Origin: Gonatopus flavifemur
Taxonomy: Eukaryota > Arthropoda > Insecta > Hymenoptera > Dryinidae
Assembly: GCA_018340375.1 (NCBI GenBank)
Contig: JAFFJZ010000004.1
Coordinates: 46,168,001-46,232,000 of the forward strand
DNA: 64,000 bases
Direction: 5' to 3'
Numbering within the stretch: position 1 is the stretch's first letter; each line of letters begins with the position of its first letter. Shown here one piece after another: positions 21,223 through 33,843 of the stretch. The position numbers and the translations under genes are program-made. Under the pieces are notes generated by a model that was not told the DNA's origin, ran no database searches, and worked only from the letters and a program-made list of their open reading frames with translations.

Positions 21223-23254
21223 CAGGGTGGGGCATTCAAAGTGTCGCGGGCGTTTTTTCCAAAAATGAAGTGAGATACGAGAAAATTTTTCGGACAAAAG
21301 TTGTAGGGTACCGAGGGGGACATCCGATGGTGGCCTTGGCTTTGACCTCAAATCTCATCTTCAAGGGCATTCTGAGATCAACTCTTGTTTTTTAAATAGC
21401 ATCTCATATTTTTTACTACAGATTTGCATTCTAGGTCAAAAACCAAGAAACTTTTGTCTGAACCATTTTCCTGAAATCCGCAAAAATGTCGCTCTAATCG
21501 ATATTGTTCCATTTTGAATCTGACATTCGAATAACTCGAAAACGAAGGGTCTTGCAAAAGAATGTTTCGTACAAAAGTTGTCAATACACAACACATTTCA
21601 ATCGTCTACATTACCACCATTCAGAGCTCACGCGATGTAAACAAACGACGGGGTTCAGTGAAAATTCACGATTTTGAAAGTCAGTTTGTCAGTTACATTT
21701 GATTATTACTTGGTTTATGACAAATTGAAAATCATGGATATCCGATACACGGTTTCTGAGAAGATCGATATGATCTACATTTACGGTGAAGTGCATAAGA
21801 ACCCCAGACAAGCATATGACTTGTATGCAGAACGATTTCCTGAGAGAACAACGCCATCCATTAGGTATTTTCAACGCATTACAAAATTATTCTCAGAAAC
21901 GGGAAGTGTTACAAGGGAAAAACGACATCGAATGAGAACTGTTAGCGGGGAAAATGCGGAAGTTAATGTACTAGCTGCAGTAGCCAATAATCCACACGTG
22001 AGCTCTCGTGAAATTGAACTCCATTCGGGAATTTCTCGAAGAAGTGTTCTTCGAATACTGAAACGTCACAAATTCCATCCGTATCACATTTGTTTGCATC
22101 AAGACCTTCACGGTGATGATTTCGAAAATCGTGTACAGTTTTGTCGATGGGGTCTAGCGCAAATGCACAATAACAACTTCATCAACATATTATTTTCTGA
22201 TGAGTCGACGTTCACCAATCATGGTCAAGTAAATCGACATAATATGCATTACTGGGCGACAGAAAATCCAAGATGGTTACGTCAAGTAGAGCATCAAAGA
22301 CAATGGGCTGTGAATATTTGGTGTGGTATTTTTCGATCTCGAGTAATTGGACCGTACTTCATTGCAGATACGCTAAATGGAGAGAAGTACAGACATTTCT
22401 TAGATCAAGTATTTCCAACATTACTTGAAGACATACCTATTCAGGAACGATTGAATATGTGGTATCAACACGATGGTTGTCCATCCCATTATGCAGTCAC
22501 AGCTCGAGAAATATTGGACAGAGATTATCCTGGACGATGGATAGGACGTCGTGGACCAGTTCATTGGCCTGCCCGTTCTCCGGATCTTACTTCTCCAGAT
22601 TTTTTTTTATGGGGATACATAAAAGATACAGTTTATCAACAAGCACCGACTACACCTGAGAATATGCGTCAACGAATCATCAATGCATGCGCGAGCATCA
22701 ATGAAGATATTTTGGCACGAGTTCAGCAATCTTTTGTAAAACGTTTTGAAATGTGTATTGAAGTCGAAGGCCATCATTTTGAGCATCTACTGCATCAAAA
22801 TTATCCAAGTGATGTAGACGATTGAAATGTGTTGTGTTTTTTCTGTTATACCCCATCACCTCCGTTTCAGTTCAAGGGGTCCCCCTTGGAATCAGACAAG
22901 TTTTGTCCGAAACATTCTCCTCCAAGACCCTTCGTTTTCGAGTTATTCTAATATCAGATTCAGTATGGAACAATATCGATTAGAGCGCCATCTTTGCGGA
23001 TTTCAGGAAAATGGTTCAGACAAAAGTTTCTTGGTTTTTGACCTAGAATCCAAATCTGCAGTAAAAAATATGAGATGCTATTTAAAAAACAAGAGTTGAC
23101 CTCAGAATACCCTTGAAGATGAGATTTGAGGTCAAAGCCAAGGCCACCATCGGATGTCCCCCTCGATACCCTACAATTTTTGTCCGAAAAATTTTCTCGT
23201 ATCTCATTTTATTTTTGGAAAAAACGCCCGCGACACTTTAAATGCCCCACCCTG
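21223..23254 (+). mobile_element. Tc1/mariner-superfamily element, copy 1, full length
   Basis: 2,032 bp, bounded by CAGGGTGGGGCATTCAAAG and its inverse CTTTAAATGCCCCACCCTG, with the TA target duplicated on both sides (21,221-21,222 and 23,255-23,256). Terminal inverted repeats are unusually long for the group, about 360 bp on each side of the single gene. The element lies inside the RAG1/Transib-like gene remnant. Copies of the same family lie at 42,600-44,461 (mirrored site, deleted) and 59,820-61,851. Confidence 0.95.
21674..22825 (+). CDS. Mariner-type transposase, copy 1, apparently intact
   Basis: 383 residues from the first Met; a second Met at residue 21 (MDIRYTVSEK) is the more likely start, since the first 20 residues come from the inverted repeat. 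An N-terminal helix-turn-helix region (about 25-130, with SSREIELHSGISRRSVLRIL) should bind the terminal repeats. The catalytic triad is Asp176 (FSDEST), Asp267 (YQHDGCPSH) and Asp304 (ARSPDLTSPDFFLWG), 36 residues between the last two. No stop or frameshift is seen, and all three acidic residues are present, unlike copies 2 and 3. It is therefore the only copy here likely to be active. Confidence 0.95.
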   Translation: MKVSLSVTFDYYLVYDKLKIMDIRYTVSEKIDMIYIYGEVHKNPRQAYDLYAERFPERTTPSIRYFQRITKLFSETGSVTREKRHRMRTVSGENAEVNVLAAVANNPHVSSREIELHSGISRRSVLRILKRHKFHPYHICLHQDLHGDDFENRVQFCRWGLAQMHNNNFINILFSDESTFTNHGQVNRHNMHYWATENPRWLRQVEHQRQWAVNIWCGIFRSRVIGPYFIADTLNGEKYRHFLDQVFPTLLEDIPIQERLNMWYQHDGCPSHYAVTAREILDRDYPGRWIGRRGPVHWPARSPDLTSPDFFLWGYIKDTVYQQAPTTPENMRQRIINACASINEDILARVQQSFVKRFEMCIEVEGHHFEHLLHQNYPSDVDD

Positions 23255-23256
23255 TA

Positions 23257-24989
23257 TATTCCAACAAAAAAACGTTAGTGGTCGAGATGTTCGGGATCAA
23301 TTGATCAAGTTCATCAAAAGTATAGAAAAACGTTGGGAACCATACAATAGAGACCAGACTAAATTCATTTCCGAAAATCAAACATGGTTGAGGTCTACCA
23401 AGCTATTCATTCGGAAGATTCATGAATCACATAGACAAGGTCCTTCGAAAGTCGGTCGACCATCAAAAACTTTTGAGGAATGTGGTCCCAGAGCTAAACA
23501 GCAAAAAGCTCAAAAATTACTATCTGTGGCCAGCACAAGCGAACTGTCCTTTGCAACGCAGATGAGCCTAAGGAAAAGTGGAAAGCGAAACGCAGCAACA
23601 ATTGTGCGAGATGTAACCAATCTAAGCTCTCCAAAACGTGCAAGAATCTACAAAAGTGCTCGTAATTCAGCAGAATCTTGTAAGAAAACTGTAACACCTC
23701 TAACTCCACAGGAGGCTTCGTCTCTAATTATCAATACAAAATCGAGCAAAGCAAATTATTTAGGATACAGAATGACTGCGAGATCCTGTGGAGCTGATAT
23801 TTATCCATCATGGGATAAAATATTATCAGCTAAACATGCTTCCTATCCAAACCCAAATTCAATTACATGTGAGGGCACTGGTGTCGAAATAAAATCACAA
23901 GATCTTCTCCATCTGACAGCGAGACGCATATGTCAGCTGCAAGCGGATGTGATTGAATCATCACCTAGTACGCGACTCCTACTTTTGTGTAAGTGGGGTC
24001 TGGATGGTAGTTCTGGACAGAGCAATTATCGGCAATCAAATCCAGCTGACAAGAATGATTCATCGGCATTTATAATTTCACTAGTTCCCCGGCAATTGAG
24101 AGATATCGAAAATAACAAAAAAATTTCATAAAAAGATAGAAATATAAGTTCCAATTTACTACTAACAATGGTTGATGGAAAAGTTTGTCATACTTTGACT
24201 GATACAAAGTCCACTCAAAAATGCTTCGTGTGCCAAGCTAAACCAAAAAAAATGAATAATCTGGAAACAGTTATGGAGAAATGTGCGAGGGTAGGAAACT
24301 ACAGTTTCAGATTATCTCCATTACATTCGTGGATACGTTTCTTTGAATGCGTATTACATGTCAGCTACAGAATGGGAATCAAAACTTGGCGAGCTAGGAA
24401 GGGAAATGGAGACAAGATGGAAATGCGGAAGGAAAAAGTTATTGACGAATTGAGAAAAAAGCTCGGCATATTAGTTGATCAGCCAAAGCCTGGATACGGA
24501 TCTACCAATACAGGAAACACAGCGAGAATATTTTTTCGAAACTCAAAAAAAGCTGCTGATATCACTGGAGTAGATGAGGAAATCGTAAGAAGGTTTTACA
24601 CTATTTTGCAAACTATTTCTTGTGGGCACGGAATAGACCCAGAAAAATTTAAAACATATGCCATGCAAACTGGAGAGAAATTTGTATCTCTTTATCCATG
24701 GTTCTACATCCCCACATCCGTACATGGAGTTTCAATCCATGGAGCGGATATAATATCTCATGCTATTTTACCAATTGGACAACTGGGAGAAGAGGCTCAA
24801 GAAGTGAAAAACAAAGATTTGAAATTTGTGAGAGAACATAGAAGCAGAAAAGATTCCACTGTACACACGAATATTGATTTATTCAATTATTTTTTACTCT
24901 CCTCAGATCCAATCATATCTACTCTTGAATTGAAAACAAAATGTAGTAGGAATAAGTCAACACTAAACGTTGAAACAATGAGTCTGTGA
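23257..24989 (+). pseudogene. RAG1/Transib-like transposase, interrupted
   Basis: Two frames in the same phase, 23,257-24,131 and 24,132-24,989, are separated only by TAA at 24,129-24,131. Features in order: Asp at 24,003 in KWGLDGSSGQS; Asp at 24,174 in LTMVDGKV; Cys-x2-Cys (24,222-24,233, KCFVCQAK); His-x4-His (24,723-24,740, VHGVSIHGADI); Glu at 24,801 in EEAQEVKNKD followed by a basic REHRSRKDS and DLFNYFLLSSDP. The order Asp, Asp, CxxC, HxxxxH, Glu with similar spacing is that of the RAG1/Transib catalytic core with its split zinc site. The mariner at 21,223-23,254 separates it from its 5' part. No Transib-type CAC... terminal repeat was found. Absent from the right arm. The family assignment is inference from motifs. 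Confidence 0.7.
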
Positions 24990-27583
24990 AAATTTCCAGC
25001 TATCCCAGACACATGCACTTGTAGTTCAGATGAAGAGTGAAAATGTTATCATTATTGTATTCTATAAATGAATAAAACATGAGCTATTTTTATTTGTTTT
25101 ATTCATGATTGTCACTATTCAGATGGTTTCAAAGTGAACTTCAAAAAATTACAACTGTTGGTTCAATATAATAATTTATTCGCGCTAGGATTGGCATTCA
25201 GACCACTGTGGAACGCTCTGTATACACAGAGTCAATCAAGCTCTGATATGAGAATTCAAGTATTCATGTTATGTGATCTCCTTTTCCAGATAATACCTGA
25301 TTATAATGGAACCAGCATCCATGTAATTCAGCAGCAGGGAATACAGTCGAGGCTGCAACCATGTCAGCTTGCTCATAGTCTCCCATAATGTGCCTCATAT
25401 TATTAATTAAATTTGGACACATTTATGAAATTTTATAGAAGATCGCTCCGTACAATCTCACTGTTCTCCTGGTGCTCAACACCATGACCGCTGCGATACC
25501 CTGTTATTACATATATATATATAATATATTGCTGGATTAGTGCAATACATTAGACTAACTGACGTCTTCTACACATCATTTCCCAAGGAAAGATAATGTA
25601 TTGCATAATGTACATATTCTTCCCTTATAAATTGAAAAAATTAGATGAAATATTAAAGGTTGTCTCCAACGAAGTAACAAGACTTTTTTCCATGGCAAAA
25701 CAAATGGAGGAAGAAGGTATAATTTATATACAAGATTATTGATTCATGAAGGGTTACGTTGACGATAGATATGAGTTTCATTAACAAAAAAAAAATATCA
25801 TTATTGAAGATTGGAGCTAGATGGTATGATTACCGGAGTTTCGGACGAGATTCATGTCAAAAATTGACAGAATAATTACCAAAAATTATTACCATCTTTT
25901 GTAATGTTAGATTGAAACAGTTAATTCGACGCAATTTATTTATGTGAAATAGAATGGTGAGATGTTGTTCGGAGCTCAAAATCAGTGAGTGTGATTCAGA
26001 TATCCTATGATGTTAATATATGTTGTTCCAACTCGAATGTGGATCGAATATAGCTGCATGATCCTTGGTGTACTTGGAACAACCTACGTGGACATCAAAT
26101 AATGCCATCGTGGATTATTGAAAATTTGTATTATTCAGAGTGTCTAGCGAAATATGATTTTGGAATTCCCGACTTTTTCCAGGATTTTTTTGGAAATTGC
26201 CGGATCGAAAATAAAATGCACACACATCAATTCCGATTAACATTTTCGATGGCATAATACAATCTAATGAGAAAAATGAATTCGAAATCAAAATGTTCCG
26301 AATGATCATTATTCCGAAAACTTGTAATTGGTCCTTCCAGTGTAATTTACAAGTGAAGAACACTCATCATTTGTCTATCATTAATTCGGATGATGAACTT
26401 TCGGAGTAACAAAGTTTCGACAAAATGATCTTCGACCTAATGATCGTTCGAAGTATAGAGCTGAGATTTCATGCTGGCGTTTTTGAGGTAGCGATCATTG
26501 GATAGTGAAGGAAAAATGACAGGATCTCTTCTTCCAACTAATGTGCCGCCGCGTCAAAAACGTCAGCATGAAGTCTCAGCTTAAGATATTTGATCTATTG
26601 ACGGGCTATTGAAATGTCTAGTAGGTTCATATTCAAGTAAACCATTTTTCTGGGCGTGGAGGGGAATTCAAAACTATCTGCACTTACTCTTTGCGTGAGT
26701 CATATGGTAAATATAAATTGAAGCATGGAAAATTGATTTCACGATGTATATTCAACAATGGATGCTTCCGACATTTGTGCAAATTTTGCAAACTCAATGA
26801 GAAGAAAGAGGACACAAGTATTGAAGTTTTCACAAATGTCTGGAGCATCAAATTACAAGTAAATACAATCATTCATCCAATTAGAACGTTCATGAATACT
26901 TGAATTGGATAAAAAGTAGTAAATAATCATTCTTAGCATTGATGAATAGATATAATTACATGAATCATCGTCTTCATTTGTATTCGTTGAATGTATATCG
27001 TGGAATTCATTTCTCATGCCCTACTTCATACTTAATATATGAATTAATGCAAAAATGAATTCACATAATTTTGAATTATTGAGCACAAAATTCAATTCTT
27101 ATGAATTCACTATTGTGAATTCAATCATAGGCATCTTAGAGAAGTCAGAAACAGACTATTCCACGAACATTTGGAAATTCTTTCGAAAATTCTTGAAACA
27201 GTCGGAAGACCTCTGAGAGAATATTTGAAACGACTCTCGAATCTCCCCCAGGTAGGAATATTCTATTAAATCCTATTACAAATGGTGGAATTTCTGATTA
27301 AATACCATTGAAATCCATTGAAACCTATTCATTTTCCCATTCGTCAATGTGATTTCATAGATTATTTGTAACAAAGCCGTGAAATAGGACTTCTTGAGTT
27401 GTGTAAGGGTTCTGGAATTCTGTAAGAATTCAAAAAGAATTTCATGGTTGGTTAAGCTATTGAAAAACGAAAATCAAGGGCTTTTCAAGGGTATTTTAAA
27501 AATTTTCAAGGGGTAGAAAATTTTTGTACGGAGTGTTGATAAAACTCACATATTCATACGTATAAGTGTATATGTATATATAT
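24990..27583. other. Left-arm-only DNA, no confident gene
   Basis: This follows the RAG1-like remnant. AATAAA at about 25,070-25,075 could be its polyadenylation signal. A frame at 25,134-25,388 contains NLFALGLAFRPLWNALY, faintly like NQFALDCTFRPLC in the MULE fragment, but too weak to call. A CCCGGAATT-type degenerate repeat occurs at 26,130-26,200 and (TA)n at 25,511-25,530. The whole stretch from 23,257 is missing from the right arm. Confidence 0.4.
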
Positions 27584-28639
27584 CAAATGTTAGTATAAAG
27601 TACAAATTTCCAATATTTCTAATATAAATTATGAAATTTTATTTTCAAGTATAAAATTGAATTTATAATAATTTAACTATAGTATGAATTGGGTACATTC
27701 CATGAGGAATTCAACTGGAATAAAAATTTTTACAGTAAAACGAAATATAAAATCTCAATTTCTTAAAATGACTTTGGTTTTCTCAATTTTTTTTTCAATA
27801 TCAAATGATTCTTCTTTTTGAAGAAGTGAAATCTTTCTTGAGTGAGCAATTAAATCATTTCTACATAACACAGTCTGACGTTTCAATGTAGTTTTTTCTT
27901 CATAATTTGAATGTAACTAAAATCTTATTTTATTGATTCAATCGATTTTTCAAAATTTTTTATGCTCAGGATGAAAATTCCGATCGTATTTTTGAAGTCC
28001 TTCTTATAGTTTTAGGACACTCTTGGAGAATTCTGTGATGACTTCCAAGAGTATTATATTCGATAGAAAAAATAATTCTGAAAGAGTCATATTCTTCAGA
28101 CATTTGCGATCTCTCTAAATACTCTGCGAGTTTTCATTCGATTAATTTCGATATCCTTGATGAATTCTTTTCCAGGATCCGTAATTCTCTCCGAATTCTC
28201 ATGGAACTTCTTGTGCTGTCTGGGAAGTTATGAGAACAACTTTCAATCTGACATATGGCTTTATCATTGATCCCCGAAGACAACTAGTGACTGGAATTTG
28301 TCGAAATGTTCCATCATTGAATGAATATTGATTAATAAACAAATCTCTGGGTGAAAAAACCAATAGGCTAAATCCAATTGGGATGAATGATATCTTATCG
28401 GTTAATATGCGGTTATAATGTCACTGCATCTAAGGGTTTTGGTTGAATTGAAAACCGATAATTACCAAATATTTCAATGAAAAAATGTTTATTGGATGTT
28501 TTTAACTATCAAAATGATTAATGAGTCATTGAATTAATGTTCAAGAATGAAAATATTTATAATGCTCATACGTGTTTTCTCAGTATTTACCGTGATGTCA
28601 TTTCAGGTTTTTCGTAGAATTTCTTTCAATTTTCATACT

Positions 28640-28760
28640 ACGAAATTGAAGGATTTTCAAGGGCTTTTCAGCCCTTGAAAAGACAAATGAAATTCAAGGG
28701 GTTTTCAAGGGTTCTCAAGGGCTATACGAACCATGAATTTTCTTCGAGAATTCTTTAGTG
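28640..28760. repeat. Low-complexity CAAGGG/CCCTTG hairpin (left copy)
   Basis: Repeated TTCAAGGG motifs, including TTTTCAAGGGCTTTTCAGCC then CTTGAAAAG, form a short hairpin. A related tract is at 27,465-27,525. Mirrored at 41,430-41,540. Confidence 0.5.
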
Positions 28761-29508
28761 AATCATTCATCGCTGTCTAGACCTGGTTGAAGAAATTATT
28801 CTGAAAATATCTGAGAATCTTTGCATAACTCTCAGAATTATAACAAAAAATATCAATATTTGATATAATCAATATTCATTTTGATTAAGATTCGAAATAA
28901 TCAATTATTCGTCGATGGGGAAAACTTTTCTAAGTGTAAAAATTCTGCACACACAAAAATAAAAATATAATTGGAAATTTCCCGGAATTTTCTCCAATTC
29001 CTGACGTTTTCCTGACTTTTCCCGACGAAAGTACAGTTCCTCACTAATTCCCGACTTTCCCGGAATTCCCGACTGCTAAACACCCTGGTTATTGGAATGA
29101 GTTGAGATTTACGCATCTGGATTCATGTACGATGTGAAATTCCATATTTTCTACAAGCAGAACTCAATTCAACTGTACTGATGGAATAATGCATGAAACA
29201 TATTGCTGAAGTTTGAATCGTTCATTGGAACGAAGTCGTAATCGGGTAACGGAATACTCAGTTGTTACAGTCTCAAAATCTCACAGTACATTCTTCGAAC
29301 CATGTTTTCAGTTTCAAATAAGCCAATTCAAGACGATAAACGCCAACAATTCATCAAATTTTGCAAATTAAAATTGGTTTGCATTTTCGTCTCGTTCCTA
29401 CAAACGATTCAAACTTCGTGAGAATCATGAAATTAATTGGTATTATGTTGAATATTGATTTCATCACGTTTCAATGTACTGAATATGCCTCCATATTTTC
29501 TGTATAGT

Positions 29509-29711
29509 CAGTGTGAGAAATCCGGTAACAGTTCTAACGGGAAGATCTTCGAATACGATTTCATTGATGAAATTCAAATATTTTTTTCCGACTGTACACC
29601 ATCATCAATGTTTCCTCTATCATTCTGATAAGTTGAGAATTCTCAAATAACAACTATAACATATTGTATTAGAATATTCCTGTCAGAACTGTTACCGGAC
29701 TTTTTACACCG
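29509..29711. mobile_element. MITE with TCCGGTAACAGTTCT ends (left copy)
   Basis: A 203-bp element with inverted ends CAGTGTGAGAAATCCGGTAA and inverted CGGTGTAAAAAGTCCGGTAA, both followed by CAGTTCT. The copy at 40,463-40,665 is its mirror; a third, more diverged member lies outside the palindrome at 55,579-55,782. Confidence 0.75.
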
Positions 29712-30270
29712 ATTATACATATATTCACGTACTCTCACAGTGAAAAGAAATACTTGAGAGGACACTAGCGTTAGACACTCGTTATTTCGTATTGGCCATT
29801 TTGGAAATGGTTTTATAAAATCATATAAACTAAGTTTGATACTTCATAACATCTTCAGTAACTACACGTAGACAATTTTATGAATTATTCTGAAATAAAC
29901 TGACCAATAAAAAATGAGCCGAATGGAGCCAAATTCTTTAGAGAGTTTATGCAAAGCGTCACACCTAAAGTTCAGTTATTTAGATATAATATACAAGTAG
30001 TAGAATCCTAATGCTTTCCCAACTTGAGTGAATTGTGACCTTCATTAAAGCTGCTCGTCTTAGAAAAACGTCAGTCCCAGCATGATTCCACATTGGTCAA
30101 TTCACAAAATAAAAAAAAATAAATAAATAAAATAAAATGAAAATGAATGATGACATATGATGAAATAAAATTTGAAAAATCGAGTTTTGAAATATTCTTC
30201 ATAGCTCACAATACATCTCCACATCAATCTCACATGATTCTATCATCAGATTGTTTTCGTACGAACCTGC

Positions 30271-30375
30271 CCAAGTAGCAACCGAACGTTGTTTCTGTAC
30301 TATGAACGTTCATAGTGTGTCTACATATACTATGAACATGCATAGTATATATACAACATTCTGATGCTACTAGGG
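30271..30375. mobile_element. About 105-bp MITE with internal palindromes (left copy)
   Basis: Ends CCAAGTAGCAACCGAACGTT and AACATTCTGATGCTACTAGG are inverted copies. The core has TATGAACGTTCATAG twice in slightly different form. Mirrored at 39,797-39,903. Confidence 0.65.
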
Positions 30376-30673
30376 TGTCAATTCAGACCTCGGCACCCCT
30401 GACAATGTTCTCTCAAATAAATCACACTTGGAAAAGTATTTATAATTCAGACTCGTGAAGGGGTTAGATACGGCGAACCCCATAGATAAATTCAACAGCA
30501 ACGCTGTTCTGATTTACGTAATTTGTACAGAAACGTGAAATATATAATTCGTATAAACATAGAAACGACACCGACAGAGTGATAATACACGGTAAGTGTA
30601 TAATACTCGTTATGAGAAACGAGATAGAATTGTACTAAGTACACGGCATGTAGACTTGGACTGAAACGGGGGG

Positions 30674-30806
30674 TGTAATAAAGAAGACAGGTTGGTTGTC
30701 AAAGGTCTCTTTATTTGTCTTCGTTCCACAGCGTCTCACGCTATACTCACTTCTGCCAACCGTTTCGTCTGCGTAGAGGGCAGCACTATGTAATACATAT
30801 ATGACA
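30674..30806 (-). repeat. Gypsy 3' LTR, 133 bp
   Basis: It runs from TGTAATAAAG to TATATGACA on the plus strand. It differs from the other LTR at four positions, each A/T here where the other has G/C. Confidence 0.9.
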
Positions 30807-30828
30807 TCTCTCCTTTTTTTTTTTTTAT
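30807..30828 (-). promoter_or_regulatory. Polypurine tract of gypsy element
   Basis: On the minus strand an A-run ending AAAAAAAAGGAGAGA directly precedes the 3' LTR, the usual site where plus-strand DNA synthesis is primed. Confidence 0.8.
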
Positions 30829-31098
30829 TTTTTTAATGAAGTAAGTATAATATAAAGCTTATAATTAAACAGAATGAGTGTAATCGAATATTTAGCATAC
30901 ATAGTCCTCAAGATATCCAGGTGTCTTACTCACACGACCGCTTCTCGTGCCTATTCCAGTATTATCATCACGAGTTGCATTTAATTCAGTATTCTGAACT
31001 CTAGGTATTGGCTCCGTTTCATTGCTCACGTCTTGGTTGTGACAATTCTCAAGTGTTTCATTGCTTTTGTTTAGCTCGTGGTCATAAGAAATTTCTGG

Positions 31099-33843
31099 CT
31101 ATTCCTCAAAATGATTAGATTGATTCTTAGTCAAGAACCATCTGTTGCGAGTCAGAAATCCTCCATTTTCTGTTCTTACTTTATAGGTACGAGGACTGTT
31201 AAGTTTCTCCTCTACCCTACCAGGTTCCCAAATTCCCTTAGGATTTTGTATTCCCACAACGTCTCCCTCTTTCAACTCAGGAAGATTTCTGGCTCGACTG
31301 TCATGATATAATTTTTGATCATATTGTCGCTGCTCTCAATAATTTTCAACTTGAGAATTGTCTGGTTTCTTACTTTCTAAAAATTCTGGGAGTATACCCC
31401 TCACATTTTTTCTGAACATTAATTGATTCGGAGATTCTATACCTCTTGCAATTGGCGTATTATTCAACTCTAGTAACGCTAAATACGGATCCTTTTCATC
31501 ATATATAGCTTTTTTAAATAGACGCTTTACGGTTTGAATGTGCCTTTCGACTAGACCATTGCTTCTCGGGTATCTTGGACTTGAGGTAATATGCTCAAAA
31601 TTCCATTCCTTTGCGAATTTTTTAAATTTCAAACTACTGAATTGTGGTCCATTATCGGATCTCACTACTTTTGGAAGTCCACACCTCGAGAAGAATGATT
31701 TGAGTTGTTGAATAGTAGTTTCGCTTGATTCATCTCGCAATGATGCCACTTGCACAAACTTTGGATAATAATCTACCACTATCAAGTACGCAGTATTATT
31801 AAAATAAAAAATATCTGTACCCACTTTTTCCCCGACTTTTTCTGGTATCTTACTTGGGATGAGCTGTTCGTGAGATTGACTTTTTGCATATCTAAAACAC
31901 GTTTGACAGTTCGAAATCATTTCATTTATTTGTGTGCTCATTCCTGGCCGAAACACAATTTCCCTAGCCCGGTTTTTTGTTTTCTCTATTCCTAAATGGT
32001 TAAAATGAAGTCTTTGAATAATATCTGCTCGTAAAGATCGTGGAACTACAACTCTGTTATCCTGATATAAAAGACCTTGCGATTCAAAAAGTGTGGAATG
32101 ATATGTGTGATAAGGCTTTGCGAGTTCGGGTACATCTTTCATTTCTTTTGGCCATTCCGTTTCAATAAGTTTCATGACAATTTGTAACTCCGCATCTTTT
32201 GCCGTTTCTTTGATGAATTCTTGTTTTTTTGAATCGCTCATATTTTCTGACATAGCTATTTTTAAAATGTGAGAGTTAATATCCTGATCTTCATTCTCTT
32301 CTTCTAAGTGTGCTCTAGAAAGAGCATCTGCAATTAGAAGATCTTTACCCGACTTATACATTATAACTACATAATACGGTTGTATTCGGAGTATCATTTT
32401 TTGTAATCGAACTGGTATGTTATTAATTGACCTCTTAGAAATCGGGACCAGTGGTTTGTGATCGCTCTCTACTTGTATTTGTTTCCCAACTATATATTGG
32501 TGAAACCGCTCGCAGCCAAAAACGATTGCATACATTTCTTTCTCTATTTGCGCCCAGGCTTTCTGGGAGACTGTGAATGCTTGAGAGGCATACGCGACCG
32601 GGAGTTTATTTTGGAGAAGTACTGCACCTACTCCATGACTACTTGCGTCTACGCTTAACGTACAATCTGTATTCGGATCATAATATTGTAAAACGGGTGC
32701 TTTTGTTAGTGATTCTTTTATTTTATTGACAGCCTCGTCGTGTTCCTCACTCCAATTAAAATTTGCGCCTTTTTTTACCAAATCCCTGAGAGGGCCTGTT
32801 ATTTCTGTGGTATGCGGAATAAATCTTGATACATATGTATACATACCCAGTAATCTCTGAACGCTTGCTACATCTTCCGGTTCTTTCATGTGCATTATTG
32901 CATTTATTTTTTGTTGATCTATTTTGATACCCTCTGCTGTAAACTCATGTCCTAAAAACTTCACATTAGATTTTGCTATTTGACATTTCTTTATGTTGAA
33001 TTTAATGCCCGCTGCTTGTGCTCTACGAAAAATTTGTTCTAAGATTTCTCGGTGTTCGCGTTCATTTTCTGCCCACATGATTAGATCGTCTATATAAATT
33101 CCCAGATTGGGTATTCCCTCGAATATTTCCTCATAATATTTGTGAAAAATTTCAGGTGCTGTCTTTATGCCATATGGCATCCTCAAAAAACAATAACGAC
33201 CAAATGGAGTTTGGAAAGCTGTCATTTCAGAACTCCTTTCACTCAGCTCGATCTGCCAGAAAGCCTTTGACGCGTCTAGAATAGAGAATATTTTCGCATT
33301 TTTCATCCTCGATGCTATTTCCTCGAATGTTGGCAGTTTAAAATGTTCTCGTAACAAATTATCATTCAAATTTTTCGGATCAAGACATACCCTGAGTGAA
33401 TTATCCAGTTTTCGTACTTTGACTACAGGATTCACAAACTCTGTAGGTTCATCGATTTTTCTTATTATTTTATGTTTTTACATTTCTTGTAACTCAGATC
33501 GATAGGTATCATATGTTTTGAATGGTATCTCTCTACAAGGTTCAATTGATCCTACATATCCCGGTTTCATTCTAAAATCATGAACGTAATTTAATCTGCC
33601 AACACCCTGAAACAAATCATCATATTTATTCATCAAACCTTGTATTGCAGCAATTTCACTCTTTTCTACACTTTTAATTCTCACAATTAGTTTCAATTTT
33701 TCTATCGCCGGTAAACCTAAGACTGGGATGCTATCCTCACAATCGACTATGTATATATCTAAGTTATCGACAATATTTTTCACACGGCAGTTAACTTGTA
33801 CTTTACCTATCACTGCAATATCTGAACCGTTGTAATTAGTTAG
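31099..33843 (-). pseudogene. Gypsy pol (protease end, RT, RNase H, integrase)
   Basis: Reverse transcriptase has the FSILDASKAFWQ and YIDDLIMW motifs; RNase H follows with LSVDASSHGVGAVL and QIEKEMYAIVFGCERF; integrase has the zinc-binding HFNHLG...CQTC site and catalytic Asp, Asp and Glu (GTDIFYF, RSDNGPQF, NGLVERHIQ). Two in-frame stops interrupt it: TAA at 33,478-33,480, just before the RT domain, and TGA at 31,336-31,338, before a basic integrase tail ending with TAG at 31,099-31,101. The first residues continue the protease in a different frame from gag. The element cannot make a full polyprotein as it stands. Confidence 0.9.

Noticed and set aside
22827..23099. 90-codon frames beside the mariner genes, also at 42,755-43,027 and 59,975-60,247
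   Set aside because: They lie in the long terminal repeats, appear in both orientations at both ends of each element, and have no features of their own.
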